Source: Carettochelys insculpta (lineage: Eukaryota; Chordata; Testudines; Carettochelyidae). Taken from it: DNA of 64,000 nucleotides. Shown one piece after another: positions 10,741 to 23,552 of the stretch. A program made the position numbers and the translations under genes. Numbering within the stretch: position 1 is the first letter of the stretch; the number at the start of each line of letters is the position of its first letter. The notes under the pieces are model-generated. The model saw only the letters and a list, made by a program, of their open reading frames with translations. It was not told the origin of the DNA and made no database searches. The stretch lies in the NCBI RefSeq assembly GCF_033958435.1, contig NC_134138.1, positions 30,720,598-30,784,597 on the forward strand. Reading direction: 5' to 3'.

Positions 10741-12465
10741 AAGTCTCATTTTCAGAGAAGACTTAAACCTTTGATGCACAGAAGGACTTAGGTTCTGAAA
10801 CACTCAGCCCTGTGGCACCTAATGTTAGGCGCCAAGAAAAATCACAAGAACAGAACTATGATCTGTGAGACATGAGTTAAGTGCCCAGGTCCTTGTACAA
10901 TGAATAACAGGGATAGGCATGTCAGAGTGTGAGCTACAGAATGTGATCAAGCACACTAGGCTGGGCTGTAATGGCCAGGGAAGCAAGGATTGAGACACTG
11001 GCCCAAGGAGGAGGGCTGTGCCATCTCTGAATCCCAGGGGAAAATACTATAGGCAAGAGTGTCCAGGACTGAAAACATAGGCCCCAAAGAGAAGGGCAGT
11101 CAACCCCCTGAGATCCAGGGGAGAGACTGTACTTCAAGTTTCTTTGTAGTTAATAAAGTGGAAGTCAAGCGGGGGAATTTTGTCCTACATCCTTTTGGTG
11201 GTGTGGAGTTCTTAACAGTCCCAGAGGGAAAGAAAAGCAAAGCAGGAAGAATCTGCAGTACCTCTGACAGTCCTGAGGGTACATTATAGGACAAGGACAC
11301 CCTGTGACAAGGCTTCTAAATGCTTCACTCACTTTTGAGAATGGGGCTTACAGACCAGGTTTTTAAAGTCATTTAAGCACTTAGTGAGATTTTCAATTCA
11401 AGTATTGAAATCAATCACATTTCTAGCTCTCACATTTTGAATGCCATAAAGAACAGAAGAGGCAGGTCCTGGCTTGAACCCTTTTACCTAACTCTGGTTG
11501 TCCAAGAGGACGAGAGAGCTGAAGTTTTGTCCCACTGAAGTCAATGGCAGTATTCCCATACACTCTAAGGGGCCAGGATTTCACTCCTTGGAATTCCCAA
11601 GCTGTGTAAAAGCAACATAGCTGGACGCCATGTCCTTCCTCGCACATCCCTAATTTTGCAGAACATGACTTGAATTCCTTGAACTCCAGCAATCTCCTTT
11701 TGGTGCAACACTGACTAGGGAGCCAGGCCTTCCAGATAATTTAGAACAGCCCTTAAACTGCTGAAAGTTATGCCAGGGAATGACTTGATCCTCCACCAGC
11801 TACAGGAATGAGAAAGGATAAAGTGTATTTAAGGGGCACCATTCTCACCTCCCCAGGTCTTGCAGCTTAGGCTATCTTGGCATCTACAAAACAGTGCCCA
11901 AAGAATAAAGTGAGGGATATCTAAATACCTAGCTATGCAGATTAAACCTGCAAAACAATGAGATGTGCTCCTAGGATGTACTGAGTGCCCTGTACTCTAC
12001 TATATTTCAGTGGGTGTTGAGGATTGTCAGCCTTTCTCAATCTGTCCTCATCACCTCAGAGATTCCAGCTGAAAGGCCTCATTGAGTTATACTATGAAGA
12101 AGAGGAGCAATTGCTCTTTAGCATGCTAAGATATAACTGATTCCATGTCCTGTTCAGAATGCAGTGATGGCTCAGACCCTGATCCTGCCACCTGAGCTGT
12201 GCAGGCAGACACCTGCATAGGCATGAAGGCTTGCTGACTTTGTGGGTATGTCAGATTGTGGGAGTCAGGGTCTTGGCCATATGGCAAAACAGCCACACAG
12301 CACATGAAAGAGCATTTAAAAAGCAAGAGAATGAAAAAGGGAAAAAGCCTGATGCTCCCTTAAATCACCGAATTGGGGAAATGGTATAATGCTGTTGTAG
12401 AACTAGCAATAGAGGTGTTTTCCCAGAGGTCTTCATCAAGTACAAGATCATCCAACACACATGGC
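10741..12465. other. No gene recognised
   Basis: The stretch 10.9-11.3 kb is somewhat GC-richer with a 'gttaataaagtgg' polyadenylation-like string, which could be an old LTR. I see no matching ends. The rest is featureless to the eye. Confidence 0.25.
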
Positions 12466-12775
12466 TGGGAGGTAGCATGAGTGAATGGATAGAGCACTAG
12501 GCAGGGACCCAGGAGATCTGATTTCTGTTCTTACTCTGCCACTGACCTTCTGTATGATCTTGAACAGGCCACTTCACCACCATTCCCCCTGTCTGTCTTG
12601 GTTATTTAGGGTATGATCTTGCACCATTGACATCATTGGAAGTTTTCAATGGGCATAAGATCAGGCAGTTTGACAGTAAGTTCCCTGGGATAGGGATTTT
12701 GTTATGTGTCTGTAAAACATCTAGCAAAATGGAGCACCAGTCTCCAATGGGCCTTTACATGTAATACAGGTAATT
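12466..12775 (+). mobile_element. MIR (CORE-SINE) copy
   Basis: The tRNA-like head 'gaatggatagagcactaggc', the core 'tctgccactgaccttctgta' and the tail 'cttgaacaggccacttcacc' follow the MIR layout. The 3' part continues to about 12775 ('cataagatcaggcag', 'agcaaaatggagcacc'). It is old and non-coding. Confidence 0.6.
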
Positions 12776-13295
12776 ATACAATGACCAACATTTTAAACAT
12801 CTTGAAATTTCAACTGCACCGCATAAAAAAACTAAAGGAAAAATGCATATAATGATCCACATGAAAATGGTAAAACAGGTGCTGTCAGTCTGAATGAGTT
12901 TTATTTCACAGAAAAGAAAACAGCAATGAAAGAAAGAACAGATACAGAGCTCCATGACACAGATGGAGTGTACATTCAGCAACAATTTTATACACACATC
13001 CAGCCAGCAGACCATTACACACTTACCAGTGCTATAGACACCACAAACTCATTGGACTTTGATCTCAAAGTTAAGAACAAACCCCTTGACATAACTTGTG
13101 GCCTCATATCTTACCTTGGACAGTGCTATTACTTGGATATGTTGTGATGCATAAAGAAGAAATAGCTAGATAAACTGGGTCTTTGAGATCCTCTCATCTC
13201 ATGTGCTCAGATATCAAGACACTGATGATGGCATAAACATCCAAAACATTTAATTATTTCTCATATTTAAATATCATACATAACAGGTCTAATAC

Positions 13296-13455
13296 TATGC
13301 ATTGTAGCTGTAGCCATGATGGTCCTGGGATATTAGCGAAGCAAGTTGGGTGAGGTAACGTGTTTTATTGGATCAACTTCTGTTTAGTGAGAGAGCGAGA
13401 AAGATACACTGTCAAGCCACACAGAGCTCTTCTTTGGATTGGTAGGTCTACCACT
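13296..13455 (-). mobile_element. Decayed PLE-type tail, third subfamily
   Basis: The wording 'ttttattggatcaacttctg' with 'agagagcgagaaagat' and 'cacacagagctcttctttgg' matches another common reptilian tail. Read on the minus strand it has a hammerhead-like order: a (C)AAAGA box, a GAGCU...GGCUU hairpin and GACA in place of GAAA. The core is clearly mutated. Assignment to PLEs is by analogy with the intact tails elsewhere in the window. Confidence 0.35.
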
Positions 13456-14398
13456 GATAGTCCAGGTCAACATGGTTTGTTTCAAGTTTCTGAGGCACCA
13501 GGTCAAAATAAATATCAGTAACTTCCATTACTGCTTGCAATCTTGCATGAGCAGCTTTAAAGTATCTTTATATGGAAAGACCAAAATACTGTAATCAAAA
13601 GCCTCAGAAAGTTAAGCATGTGCCAACCTCTTTGATGACAGTGAAAGAACAGAGGGAAGATTTTATTTTTCTATCTCTGTGCAAAATGTCACATTTTACA
13701 GTGACATTACCGTAATTCACCTGGTGAGAATGACAAGTGACATAACTCAGTTACTTTGATGTTGCTGTGGATGGAGCAATTATTTTAACTAGTTTGGAGT
13801 CGAGCTTGCTTGCCACAGCACTTTTATTTGAACTCATTTGAAGTAATGCTGTCTCAACCTCACTAAATAAAATTGGCTAAAACAAGAAGGTGATGCATAT
13901 TCATTAGAAGCCCATGTATAAGCTCTGATCGAACTATTATCATTAAGGAACACGCTGGCCATCACTAACCTTGCTCCAATGTTTCATAAACTCATTAGCA
14001 CTTTCATATTTGCCAACTACGACATTGCCTGAGGCACCTTTTATTGGCACCCTTCCTGTGAAGTAGATCTAGCTGCTGCCTCACACTTGCCTGAATTTCC
14101 TGCGTCATCATTCCAATGTTACAGAGTTGTAACCTGGACTTCTGCAGAGCCCTGTATTAATATTTATGTGAGTGTGACCACTATTAGTTACTCAGATCAT
14201 TTTTATATTATCAGTTGTATTGAACTCACTAATTCCAAGTGGCAAAAGATGGGTGCCTAGCATGCCCACACATCTTTGTAGATACAGGAGACACAAAATT
14301 GTTATTTAGGGGAGAAAGTCTTGTTGATTCACTTAGACACACTCTCTACATCCCTATTGAAATCCAGATCAATAGCCAAGCACTAGAACTAAATAATA

Positions 14399-14723
14399 CA
14401 GGTTGAACTTCTCTCATCTGGCACCCTCAAGACCCTGACAGTGCTGAAAAAGAGAATTTGCTGGACCACAGGAAGTCAACATTTTTTAGCAGCATTACTA
14501 ACACTTCCACTGCTTACTGGGCTCTTAGAAGACATTCAGGGGTAAATTACAGCTAAATAACAGCACAGAACACTGAAACAGGACTGGTGGCTGTAAACAA
14601 ACTTTATGGGGCTACAGGAAACATGGTGACAGCCATGATAAACTGTCATCTGGGTAACTAAAATCATGCCAGATTAGGAATGTTGCTGGATGAGAGAGTT
14701 CCAGATTGGAGAGGTTCAACCTG
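14399..14723. mobile_element. Tigger/pogo-like MITE with TA TSD
   Basis: The ends CAGGTTGAACTTCTCTCATC and the inverse of GGAGAGGTTCAACCTG are long inverted repeats. They are flanked by TA at 14397-14398 and 14724-14725. The TIR start CAGGTTGA and TA duplication fit TcMar-Tigger. A second copy lies at 44581-44907, about the same length. It is non-coding. Confidence 0.7.
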
Positions 14724-14749
14724 TAATATGAAGAAGAGTAGAAAGAGTG

Positions 14750-14936
14750 TCAGAGAGGTAGCTGAGTTAGTCTGTATCTTCAAAATCAACAAGAAGTCCT
14801 GTAGCACCTTATAGCTTAACAGATATTTTGGAGCATAAACTTTGGTGGGCCAAGCCCCACTTTGTCAGATGCATCAAAAGCTTATGCTCCAAAATATCTG
14901 TTAGTCTATAAGGTGCCACAGGACTTCTTGTTGTAA
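14750..14936. mobile_element. Inverted PLE 3'-end dimer
   Basis: The minus arm (14750 to about 14868) and plus arm (about 14869-14936) carry the same PLE tail in tail-out orientation, with no spacer. The flanks are near-identical 11-mers TAGAAAGAGTG (14739-14749) and TGGAAAGAATG (14937-14947), a decayed TSD. The minus arm's hammerhead-like core is degraded (CTGACAA, CAAA in place of GAAA). The plus arm starts inside stem III. Confidence 0.65.
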
Positions 14937-14995
14937 TGGAAAGAATGATTCCCAAGTACATTGGAAAATAAGATAGTGATATCACTCTGGCTGGA

Positions 14996-15416
14996 GCTAC
15001 ACTAAGCTTAGTGCTGGCAGCTTGATGCAACTGAGTGGTCTTCAAAATGCAAATAGCCACTCATTTGCATATTCATATGTCTAGCTTGTGTATACATATG
15101 AGATCGCCCTGCTGGCAGAGGGTGCTGCTGGCAGAAAAACAAGCAATGTAGATGTAATTCTGCTGGCAAAACCCCCTTTTGTTGGCAGGCCCTTACACCT
15201 GGAAAAGATCAGGGATAAGGGGCTGCTGACAAAGGGAGTTTTTGCTGGAAGAACCACATCTACACTGCTTGTTTTCTGCCAGCAGCACCCTCTGCCAGGA
15301 GAGTGATCTTGCACAAATATGCAAATTAGCTGTGTGAATATGTAAATAAGTGGCCATTTACATTTTTGAGTCTGCTCATTTGCATCAAGCTACTGGCCCT
15401 ATGGCTCAGTGTAGCC
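14996..15416. mobile_element. Near-palindromic MITE
   Basis: The left half, from 'agctacactaagcttag' through 'ctgctggcagagggtgctgc', is mirrored in the right half ('gcagcaccctctgccagg' to 'ctcagtgtagccctaa'). The two strands therefore encode nearly the same short peptide frames at 15081-15314. The terminus GGCTACACTGAGC recurs at the right end of the MITE at 16.6 kb. No protein is implied. Confidence 0.6.
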
Positions 15417-16620
15417 CTAACCTCTATGAATATTCACAGGAGCATGTTATTCATTTATATATTTAGATTTACCCTTCTGTTAATGGAAAGGTAAAATTCA
15501 TCCCAGTGCAGCAGGACAGTGCAAGACTGCCACTGAGTATAAATCATACTTAAATCCCCTTCTGGTGCGGCCTATGTTCTAACCCTCAGTATAGGAGTAA
15601 AGCTCACCTGAAAATGATTGTGAATTCCAACACATTCACAGGGAATAGTTTGCAAGCACTCTAGAGGTAGAAATTTGTTGCATAAACTGTTCAGCAAATA
15701 ATTCCCACTAATCAAGAGATTGTTGGAAAACATGATGGGTTAATAAGCAATTTCTGAGCCAAAGAAAAGGAAAATTAATTAGATAATTTATTCCTAACAA
15801 ATAATTAGACTGGCTCTATTAAGGGCATGAATAATGGAACTTTTTTAAATGTTCCCTGTTGTACAATCAAATTCATTTTTGCTGTATGATCCAGAGCCTA
15901 TGGAAGTCTACAGGAGTCTTTCCATTCACATTAGTGGGCTTGGGACAAAGCCATCTGGGCCTGAAGCTATACTGCATTCACTGCATTCAAAGTGGAGTAT
16001 CAAATAAATGGGTAGTGTTTGTCATTCAGTTTACGTGGGTTCAGGCAACTACATAAGGTGCAGAAGCAGGCCCATGTACAGTTGATTGTAATTAACAAGT
16101 TAAATGTTCTGTGATGTGCTTGATTGCATGATTCTATTCAAAATGAAACTACATCACGGTAGCAAAAAACACCTAAAATTTCCTCTTAATGTGTGTGGGA
16201 ATCCTACGTTGTTCTGTGAACAGAAATGTTTTTTTTTTGCTTGCTCTCTCTTAACTCTGCAGAGTTGCATTGAAATGAGTGGAATGATTGAAGTGTGCAC
16301 TTCAATGGGAATTCTCATAATACTACTGAGAAAGAAATAATGCGTTACCCAGCAGTTGAGAATTTTAAGCGATATCTGTGCAGCATCTCTACAGCAACAT
16401 GCAGAGACACATTACACACATCAACATCTGGGAACTAGCTCCACTCCAACTTTCCGTTGGGAACTAGATGCTAGCTAAGTGGCCAGTTAATCTGATTCAC
16501 TGATTTGCTGAAAGGACCAGTTGGGTTAAACTAGGGTAATCCGGTTGATAAAGGGATATTCAAATTCTCCATATCTCCCAGAATTTGATTCACAAGCTGG
16601 CATCCTGAGCTAAACTTAGT
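15417..16620. other. No gene recognised
   Basis: AT-rich DNA with no defensible exon, RNA or transposon terminus. Confidence 0.3.
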
Positions 16621-17022
16621 GGCTACATCTACACTAGACAGTTTTGTCAACAAAAATCGTGGAGGGCCATTCTAAAAATGTGTTCTGTTGACAGTAACTC
16701 AAGAGAATGCATCACTTTTGTCAACAGACTTCCGCCTTTCCTCTGGGAGGCACAGCATCTTTCTTGATGGAATCTATTGACAAAAAAGTCATGTGGATTC
16801 TCTGGGGGACCTTCTGTTGACTGACAGTGCTTCTGGATCACTTGGCAGCCCTGTCTACCGTGCTTCCAGTTGGCCATTCTGTCAAGGGAGCAGGCATTGC
16901 TTGTTTTCCGCTGTGAACATACAAATGAACTACTGGAATATGCAAATGAGTAGTAATTTTGAATTTTCAAGACTGCTCATTTGCTTCAAGCTGACGGCAC
17001 TGGGGGTGAGTGTAGCACTAAC
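16621..17022. mobile_element. Composite MITE
   Basis: The left end GGCTACATCTACACTAGA with 'gttttgtcaacaaaa' belongs to the TGTCAACAG family (compare 27.6 kb). The right end (from about 16916, 'tgcaaatgag', ending 'gagtgtagcactaacc') matches the terminus of the palindromic MITE at 15.0 kb. It is probably a recombinant of two families or one nested in the other. Confidence 0.45.
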
Positions 17023-17111
17023 CTCAGTGTGCTCATTGCCTCTGCAAGAGTTGGAAAGATTTCTTTTAGGTCAGGATTCAATGGATAAACATTACTTATA
17101 AAGGCTTTTCT

Positions 17112-17670
17112 TTTATGTACCTGAGTAGAAGGATATTCCAGTGGCTAAGGACTTTAGGGTAGGATTTTGGAGACCCAGTTCAGAAACCTGCTGTGCAACA
17201 GACTTCATGTGTAACCTTGGGCTTTGACTCAGATTTTTAAAGCAGGGCTAGGCCTAAGTGACTTAGCTGGTTAAATCCCAGTTTACTGATATTTAATGAG
17301 ACTTAGATTCCTATTAGCCAAGCTTTTAAAGGTATTTAGATGTCTAACTCTCACTGACTTTTGAAAGTCACCAGGTCATCTAAATCATTTAAAGTCAGCT
17401 TTTAAAAGTGTTTAGACATTGCAGTGTTCAGCACTGGACCATCTACCTGATTTAAGAACTAAAGTCTCATTTTCTAAAGTGACTGTGGCTCCCAAGTGCC
17501 TAAATTTCAGTGACAGCTTGTACTTCTGGATGCAATGCCTAAAAATCTGGAGCTAAGGCCTTGCAACACTGAATGGAAGAGAACCTAAATACCTGTGAAA
17601 TCTGGGGCTTCACATCTGTCCTTTGGCACTCTGTCTGCAAAATGGGGATAGTAGTACCCCCTTGTGCCCA
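17112..17670 (+). mobile_element. MIR copy, interrupted
   Basis: The head and core ('ccagtggctaaggactttag', 'tgtgtaaccttgggcttt') lie at 17130-17225. The typical MIR 3' end ('ctgtctgcaaaatggggata') resumes at about 17628. The intervening roughly 370 bases are probably a later insertion without clear ends. Confidence 0.4.
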
Positions 17671-19181
17671 AGAGAAATACATTAAAAAAGAAAGTGAGGT
17701 CCTAGCAGTAATTGGGGCCAAATAGATACTACGGACTTTTTCAAATTTCTGCAGTCTCCAGGGTACGTGTGGTCACATGCTGCTTACCTCTTGACCATAA
17801 AGTACCACATGAAGACTTGGGCTTCTCAGGAATGCTGCAGTAGCTGGGTACTTAATATTAGTGTGATAAAGGGTATCTTTCAAGTAGCCAAGGTGGAGAG
17901 ACAGAATCTAAGGAACATTCAGCCATGGCTTAGAGAAGGAGACAACTGAAGAATATGTGCTGAGCAAGGCAATGATTCACACTGTCTGAATGGGGCACTG
18001 AAATCCATCAACCAGACATCTGTGAAGCTCTCTCATCTCAGAATAAGTGTATGCCGGGATCCTGTCCAGAGACAGTATTGGCAAAATTCTGCATTAATTC
18101 AGCAACTCAAGAGAGAGATGTATCATCTCCTAGTGGGACTGTCTGAGTTGTAATCTATAGCCTCCTAAAGCAGGAAACTTCCACAGTTATGTTAAACTGA
18201 TGACTCTAGCAGCCTGGAATGACTCTGATTGGAATTTGTGGAAGCTAGAAGGCTGACACTATTGTCAAAGGAAACAACCAGGGATAGATGCAGGACATTA
18301 GCTGTGATGCAGCCAGAAAGTGTCTGCTCTGTCTTGTTAGGCATGTGCTTCAGAAAATCAGCTAATATCCCAACATTGCTATCAGAAAATTCAATCCAGA
18401 ACTACCCCAAGATTTGATTTGTGCACGTCATGGCTGTGAGCACAAGTTATACTGACCAGGAAAAACACAGCAGAACAGACTTTTTTGGAGACCTGCTTGC
18501 ACCTAACTCAGAAACAACACCTATAATGAGAGTGGCTGAGGCAAAAAATCTTTGTATGTGATAAGACTATTTAAAACATCCAGATAGTGTTTCATGCATG
18601 GCAGTAAGAACAATCAATCAACACACTCAAAGCTCAAGGTCAGGGAAATAATGATTGTCAAAATATGCCATGTTTTTGCTGATTCACATATATTAGAAGA
18701 TTTTCCTAAGGTTTCTGGCCCATTACTAGCCATGAGCATTAAGTAAAAGAGATGTCAAAAGTGGATAGAGGAATTGGGAAAGAAGAAAAAGCAAAGTATT
18801 GATCAGAGAAGGCGTTTTCTCATAAGACAAAATTAAACAGGCTTTGTTACAACAAACAGGAAAAAAAATGTGAGCTGAGAGGCTTTGGAATATGTTGCAT
18901 GAACTGAATGTGCTGTGAGTAGATAGGATTTTCAGAATGTATCTCCTACCAAGAGAATCAAATTGTTCTCAAATGGCTGATCAATAGAATCAAAGTCATC
19001 AAAAATAAGAAGCCATAAGAGCCTTGAAAGTTAAAAGGTTGACAGTGAAATCACTTTGAACTGTAATAAGCAGGATGTGAATACAGAGATACAGTGAGTG
19101 AGACAGGATTGTTCTTAAGGATGCCAAAAGTCAGCATTGTTGCTACATTCAGGAGCTTTTATGAGAGAGTTTGAGGCTGGC
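17671..19181. other. No gene recognised
   Basis: No coherent coding frame or transposon terminus is visible. Confidence 0.3.
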
Positions 19182-20441
19182 TGTTAGCCGATGGCCGGGT
19201 AATGAGTGGTCTGTGAGCCGATTACAACTGAGTCTTTAACTGCTAGGACCGGAAGTCCCTTTGCAGTGGGCAGCCGAGATGGCTGATGGATGCCCCAGAG
19301 ATTCATCTGAGTCTTTAACTGCTAGGACAGACTGTTCCTTCACAGCGGGCAGCCAATGTGGCTGATGGGTGCCCCAAAGGTTGGTGCAGAGAGCTTATTC
19401 CACCCGAGTCTTTAACTGCTAGGACAAGGTGTCCCTTCGCAGTGGGCAGCCAGGGAGGTTGACGGGTGCCCCAGGAGTCTGTCCCGTTGAGGCGACACGA
19501 CTCAGCGCTCAGCTTTTACTGCACCTTGCCACCGACCAAGCTTATGTAGCCAAACTGGCTAAGGTTCTTTGTTTGTGTTCAACCCAGTTACAGTAACTGG
19601 AAGGAGTCAGGCTAAAGCTTAAATGGTTACTATTTATTACAAGCAGAAATAAGAAATCTTAATGGTTACAAGGTTATTGCTTTATCTACTGGTAGGATGA
19701 TACATGCGGTATACCAATTAGATTACAAATGAAAGTTACACATTTGAGGACAAAACACCACAGCCTACAAAGCTCTTACTATTAAATGTGCACAAAGTAC
19801 ATTACAAGTATAATTCTCACCCTTGCGTCCTCAGACTTTGGTGTAGCCAGCATCTTTCACTCAATCTCTTGGGAAGAAGAATATGAGGACGGCGTCTCCT
19901 GGGACTTCGGGAGGCAATACCCTTACCCGACCGGCAGGTTCAGGGGATTGGAGCTCAGTTACAGTGGACTGCCGGACCCTTTTTTATGCCCCTTGGGTCA
20001 CGTACGCTCTTCCTTATCTAAAGGTGCCAATTGTACTGGTTCACCTTTGTGATGCCAGTTCTTACAAGGGAGTTGCAAACTTAATTTACACTTGTAAGAC
20101 AGAGATAACTAAATCATTAAGACAGGACATTCTTTTTGTATGGGTGCGAGATTCCTCTCCTGGGATGATTTGTGGGCGTATCAATTATCAGTACCAGCCA
20201 AGGGCAATTCGAGGCACTACGGTCATCGACTGGCCTGTTAGCCCTCTTACCTGTGTTCTTCCGTTATCTGGAGTCATGATGAGGCAGCACATCTATGCTC
20301 CCAGGCATCAAAGACTGTACTTGCTATTAACACATCTGTGCTCTCAGGCATCAAAGACTGTGCTGTTCCCTTTGTCCTTTGTGCTCTGAGGCACCTAAAA
20401 GGGGCAAGATGGAGTAGAGCAGGGGGATTCTGTCTGGCTAA
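19182..20441 (-). mobile_element. Solo ERV-type LTR, minus orientation
   Basis: It starts TGTTAGCCGATGG on the plus strand and ends near GTCTGGCTAA. It shares sequence with the LTRs at 24349-25411 (opposite strand) and 38478-39739. Read on the minus strand it has a GGCATAAAA box near 19988 and an AATAAA near 19632, so U3-R-U5 run right to left. Three tandem units of about 80-100 bp, each beginning 'gagtctttaactgctagg', lie at the U5 side. No internal viral genes adjoin it. A short target duplication is not clear. Confidence 0.65.
19227..19480. repeat. Tandem repeat in LTR, 3 units of about 80-100 bp
   Basis: Each unit contains 'gtctttaactgctaggac', then 'cccttcgcagtgggcagcc', then 'gctgatgggtgcccc', with small differences. 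Unit starts are near 19232, 19306 and 19406. The LTR at 38.5 kb has the same three-unit structure, while the 24.3-kb LTR does not. Confidence 0.7.
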
Positions 20442-20840
20442 AGTGGCTCAGAGGCAAAAGCCCCCAAAGATAACCAAATAATGCTCGCCCAACTGTTGAA
20501 ATCCATGAGTAAATGATGGAACAACAAAAACTTATGCAAGAAATTCTAAATCTGCAGCAATTTGCAAAGGAATTAACCTGTTCTTTTCAAGTGACACAAA
20601 GCTGGTTGTGAGCTGTTTTTAATTTCTTTATCAAAAAAGCTGATTCCAAGGAATTTCCTCACTGATGGAAAATGTGGTACCACAGAACTTCATGAAGAAG
20701 ACAAATGGCTTTTGGTTCAGTGGTTCAGTTTAATCCCAATTTAGTCTGACTTTTTGGGACACGCTGGGAAGAGAGAGAGACAAAACTGTGTCTTTTAAAA
20801 CTCATTTTGAACTGATTTGAGACCACAAACCCTAAAATGC
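20442..20840. other. Unassigned spacer between LTR and CR1
   Basis: No coding frame or transposon end is recognised in this 400-base stretch. Confidence 0.3.
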
Positions 20841-22835
20841 CTTAAGAACATAAGAATGGCCATACTGGGTCAGACCAAAGGTCCATCCAGCCCAGTATCC
20901 CGTCTGCCAACAGTGGCCAATGCCAGGTGCCCCAGAGAAGGAGAACAGAAGACAATGATCAAGTGATTCATCTCCTGCCATCCATCTCCTGCCCTTGTAC
21001 TGAAGGCTAGGGCACCATACTTTACCCCTGGCTAATAGCCATTTATGGACCTAACCTGCAAAAATTTATCGAGCTCTTTTTTAAACCCTAATAGAGTCCT
21101 GGCCTTCACAGCCTCCTCTGGCAAGGAGTTCCACAGGTTGACTGTGTGCTGTGTGAAGAAAAATTTCCTTTTATTAGTTTTGAACCTACTACCCATCAAT
21201 TTCATTTGGTGTCCCCTAGTTCTTGTATTATGGGAAAAGGTAAATAATTTTTCTATATTCACTTTCTCCACACCATTCATGATTTTATATACCTCTATCA
21301 TATCACCCCTCAATCGCCTTTTTTCCAAACTGAAAAGTCCCAGTCTCTCTAGCCTCTCCCCATATGGGACCCGTTCCAAGCCCCTAATCATCTTAGTTGC
21401 CCTTTTCTGAACCTTTTCTAATGCCAATATATCTTTTTTGATATGAGGAGACCACATCTGCACGCAGTACTCAAGATGTGGGCATACTATAGTTTTATAT
21501 AGGGGAAGTATGATATCTTTTGTCTTATTATCGATCCCTTTTTTAATAATTCCTAACATCCCATTTGCTTTACTAACTGCCGCTGCACACTGCGTGGATG
21601 TCTTCAGAGAACTATCCACTATAACTCCAAGATCCCTTTCCTGATCTGTCATAGCTAAATTTGACCCCATCATGTTGTACGTGTAATTTGGGTTATTTTT
21701 TCCAATGTGCATTAACTTACACTTACCCACATTAAATTTCGTTTGCCATTTTTCTGCCCAATCACTCAGTTGGCTGAGATCTTTTTGTAGTTCTTCACAA
21801 TCCCTTTTGGTTTTGACTGTCCTGAACAACTTGGTGTCATCTGCAAACTTTGCCACCTCACTGCTTACCTCATTTTCTAGATCATTGATGAACAAGTTGA
21901 ACAGGATCGGTCCCAGGACTGACCCCTGGGGAACACCACTAGTTACCCTCCTCCATTGTGAAAATTTACCATTTATTCTAACCCTTTGTCTTCTGTCTTT
22001 TAACCAATTCCCGATCCATGAAAGGATCTTTCCTCCTATCCCATGACTGCCTAATTTACATAAAAGCCTTTGGTGTGGGACCGTGTCAAAGGCTTTCTGG
22101 AAATCTAGGTATATTATGTCCACTGGGTGCCCCTTGTCCGCATGTTTATTAACCCCTTCAAAGAATTCTAATAGATTAGTTAGACACGACTTCCCTCTGC
22201 AGAAACCATGCTGACTTTTGCCCAACAATTCGTGCTCTTCTACGTGCCTTGCAATTTTATTCTTTGCTATTGTTTCTACTAATTTGCCTGGTACTGATGT
22301 TAGACTTATCGGTCTATAATTGCCAGGGTCTCCTCTAGAGCCTTTTTCAAATATTGGCGTTATATTGGCCGTCTTCCAGTCATTGGGTACCGAAGTGGAT
22401 TTAAAGGATAGGTTACAAACCACTGTTAATAACGCCGCAATTTCACATTTGAGTTCTTTCAGAACCCTTGGGTGAATACCGTCTGGTCCTGGAGCCTTGT
22501 TACTATTCAGCTTATCAATTAACTCCAGAACCTCCTCTAATGTCACTTCAATCTGGGAGAGTTCCTCAGATTTGTCACCTAAAAAGGCTGGCTCAGATTT
22601 AGGAACCTCTGTAACATCCTCAGCCATGAAGACTGAAGCAAAGAAATCATTTAATCGCTCTGCAATGGCACTGTCTTCCTTGATCATTCCTTTTATATCT
22701 TTATCGTCCAAGGGCCCCACTGCTTTTTCAGCAGGCTTCCTGCTTCTAATGTATTTAAAAAACATTTTACAATCATTTTTTGAATTTTTGGCTAGCTGTT
22801 CCTCAAAATCTTTTTTGGCTTTTCTTACTACATTA

Positions 22836-23552
22836 TAGCTACGTCTACACGTGAAGCCTACTTCAAAGTAGCCTATTTTGATGTGGAGACATTGAAATAG
22901 GCTATTTCGATGAATAACGTCTACACGTCCTCCAGGGCTGGCAACGTCGACGTTCAACATCGATGTTGCGCAGCACCATATCGAAATAGGCACTGTGAGG
23001 GAATGTCTACACGCCAAAGTAGCACACATCGAAAGAAGGGTTCCAGACACAGCTGCAGACAAGGTCACAGGGCAGACTCAACAGCAAGCCGTTCCCTTAA
23101 AGGGCCCCTCACAGACACAGTTGCACTAAACAACACAAGATCCACAGAGCCGACAACTGGTTGCAGACCCTGTGCATGCAGCATGGATCCCCAGCTGCAT
23201 CAGCAGCAGCAGCAGCCAGAAGCCCTGGGCTAAGGGCTACTGCACACGGTGACCATAGAGCCCCGCCGGGGCTGGAGAGAGAGCGTCTCTCAACCCCTCA
23301 GCTGATGGCCACCATGGCGGACCCCGCTATTTCGATGTTGCGGGACGCGGATCGTCTACACGTGCCCTACTTTGACGTTCAACTTCGAAGTAGGACGCTA
23401 TTCCCATCCCCTCATGGGGTTAGCGGCTTTGACGTCTCGCCGCCTAACGTCAATGTTAACGTCGAAATAGTGCCCAACATGTGTAGCCGTGACAGGCACT
23501 ATTTCGAAGTTAGTGCCACTACTTCAAAGTAGTGTGCACGTGTAGACATGGC
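22836..23552. mobile_element. Harbinger-derived MITE inside CR1
   Basis: The termini are TAGCTACGTCTACACGTG and the inverse of GCCATGTCTACACGTG. The CR1 trinucleotide TTA is duplicated at 22833-22835 and 23553-23555, as for PIF/Harbinger. Removing the element and one TTA restores the CR1 sequence exactly. The interior has many 'ttcgaagta' / 'atcgaaata' subterminal motifs. It also keeps a relic of the transposase start (MDPQLHQQQQQPEA at about 23185-23226), so it is an internal-deletion derivative of the 31.85-kb type. Confidence 0.8.

Noticed and set aside
15081..15314. Two similar peptides on opposite strands
   Set aside because: They are explained entirely by the palindromic structure of the MITE.
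19227..19480. Regularly spaced repeats resembling a CRISPR array
   Set aside because: There are three diverged units of about 80-100 bp inside an LTR in a vertebrate genome, with no short direct repeats or unique spacers.
22497..22838. Plus-strand frames of about 110 codons across the CR1
   Set aside because: They are antisense shadows of the reverse transcriptase frame with no domain of their own.
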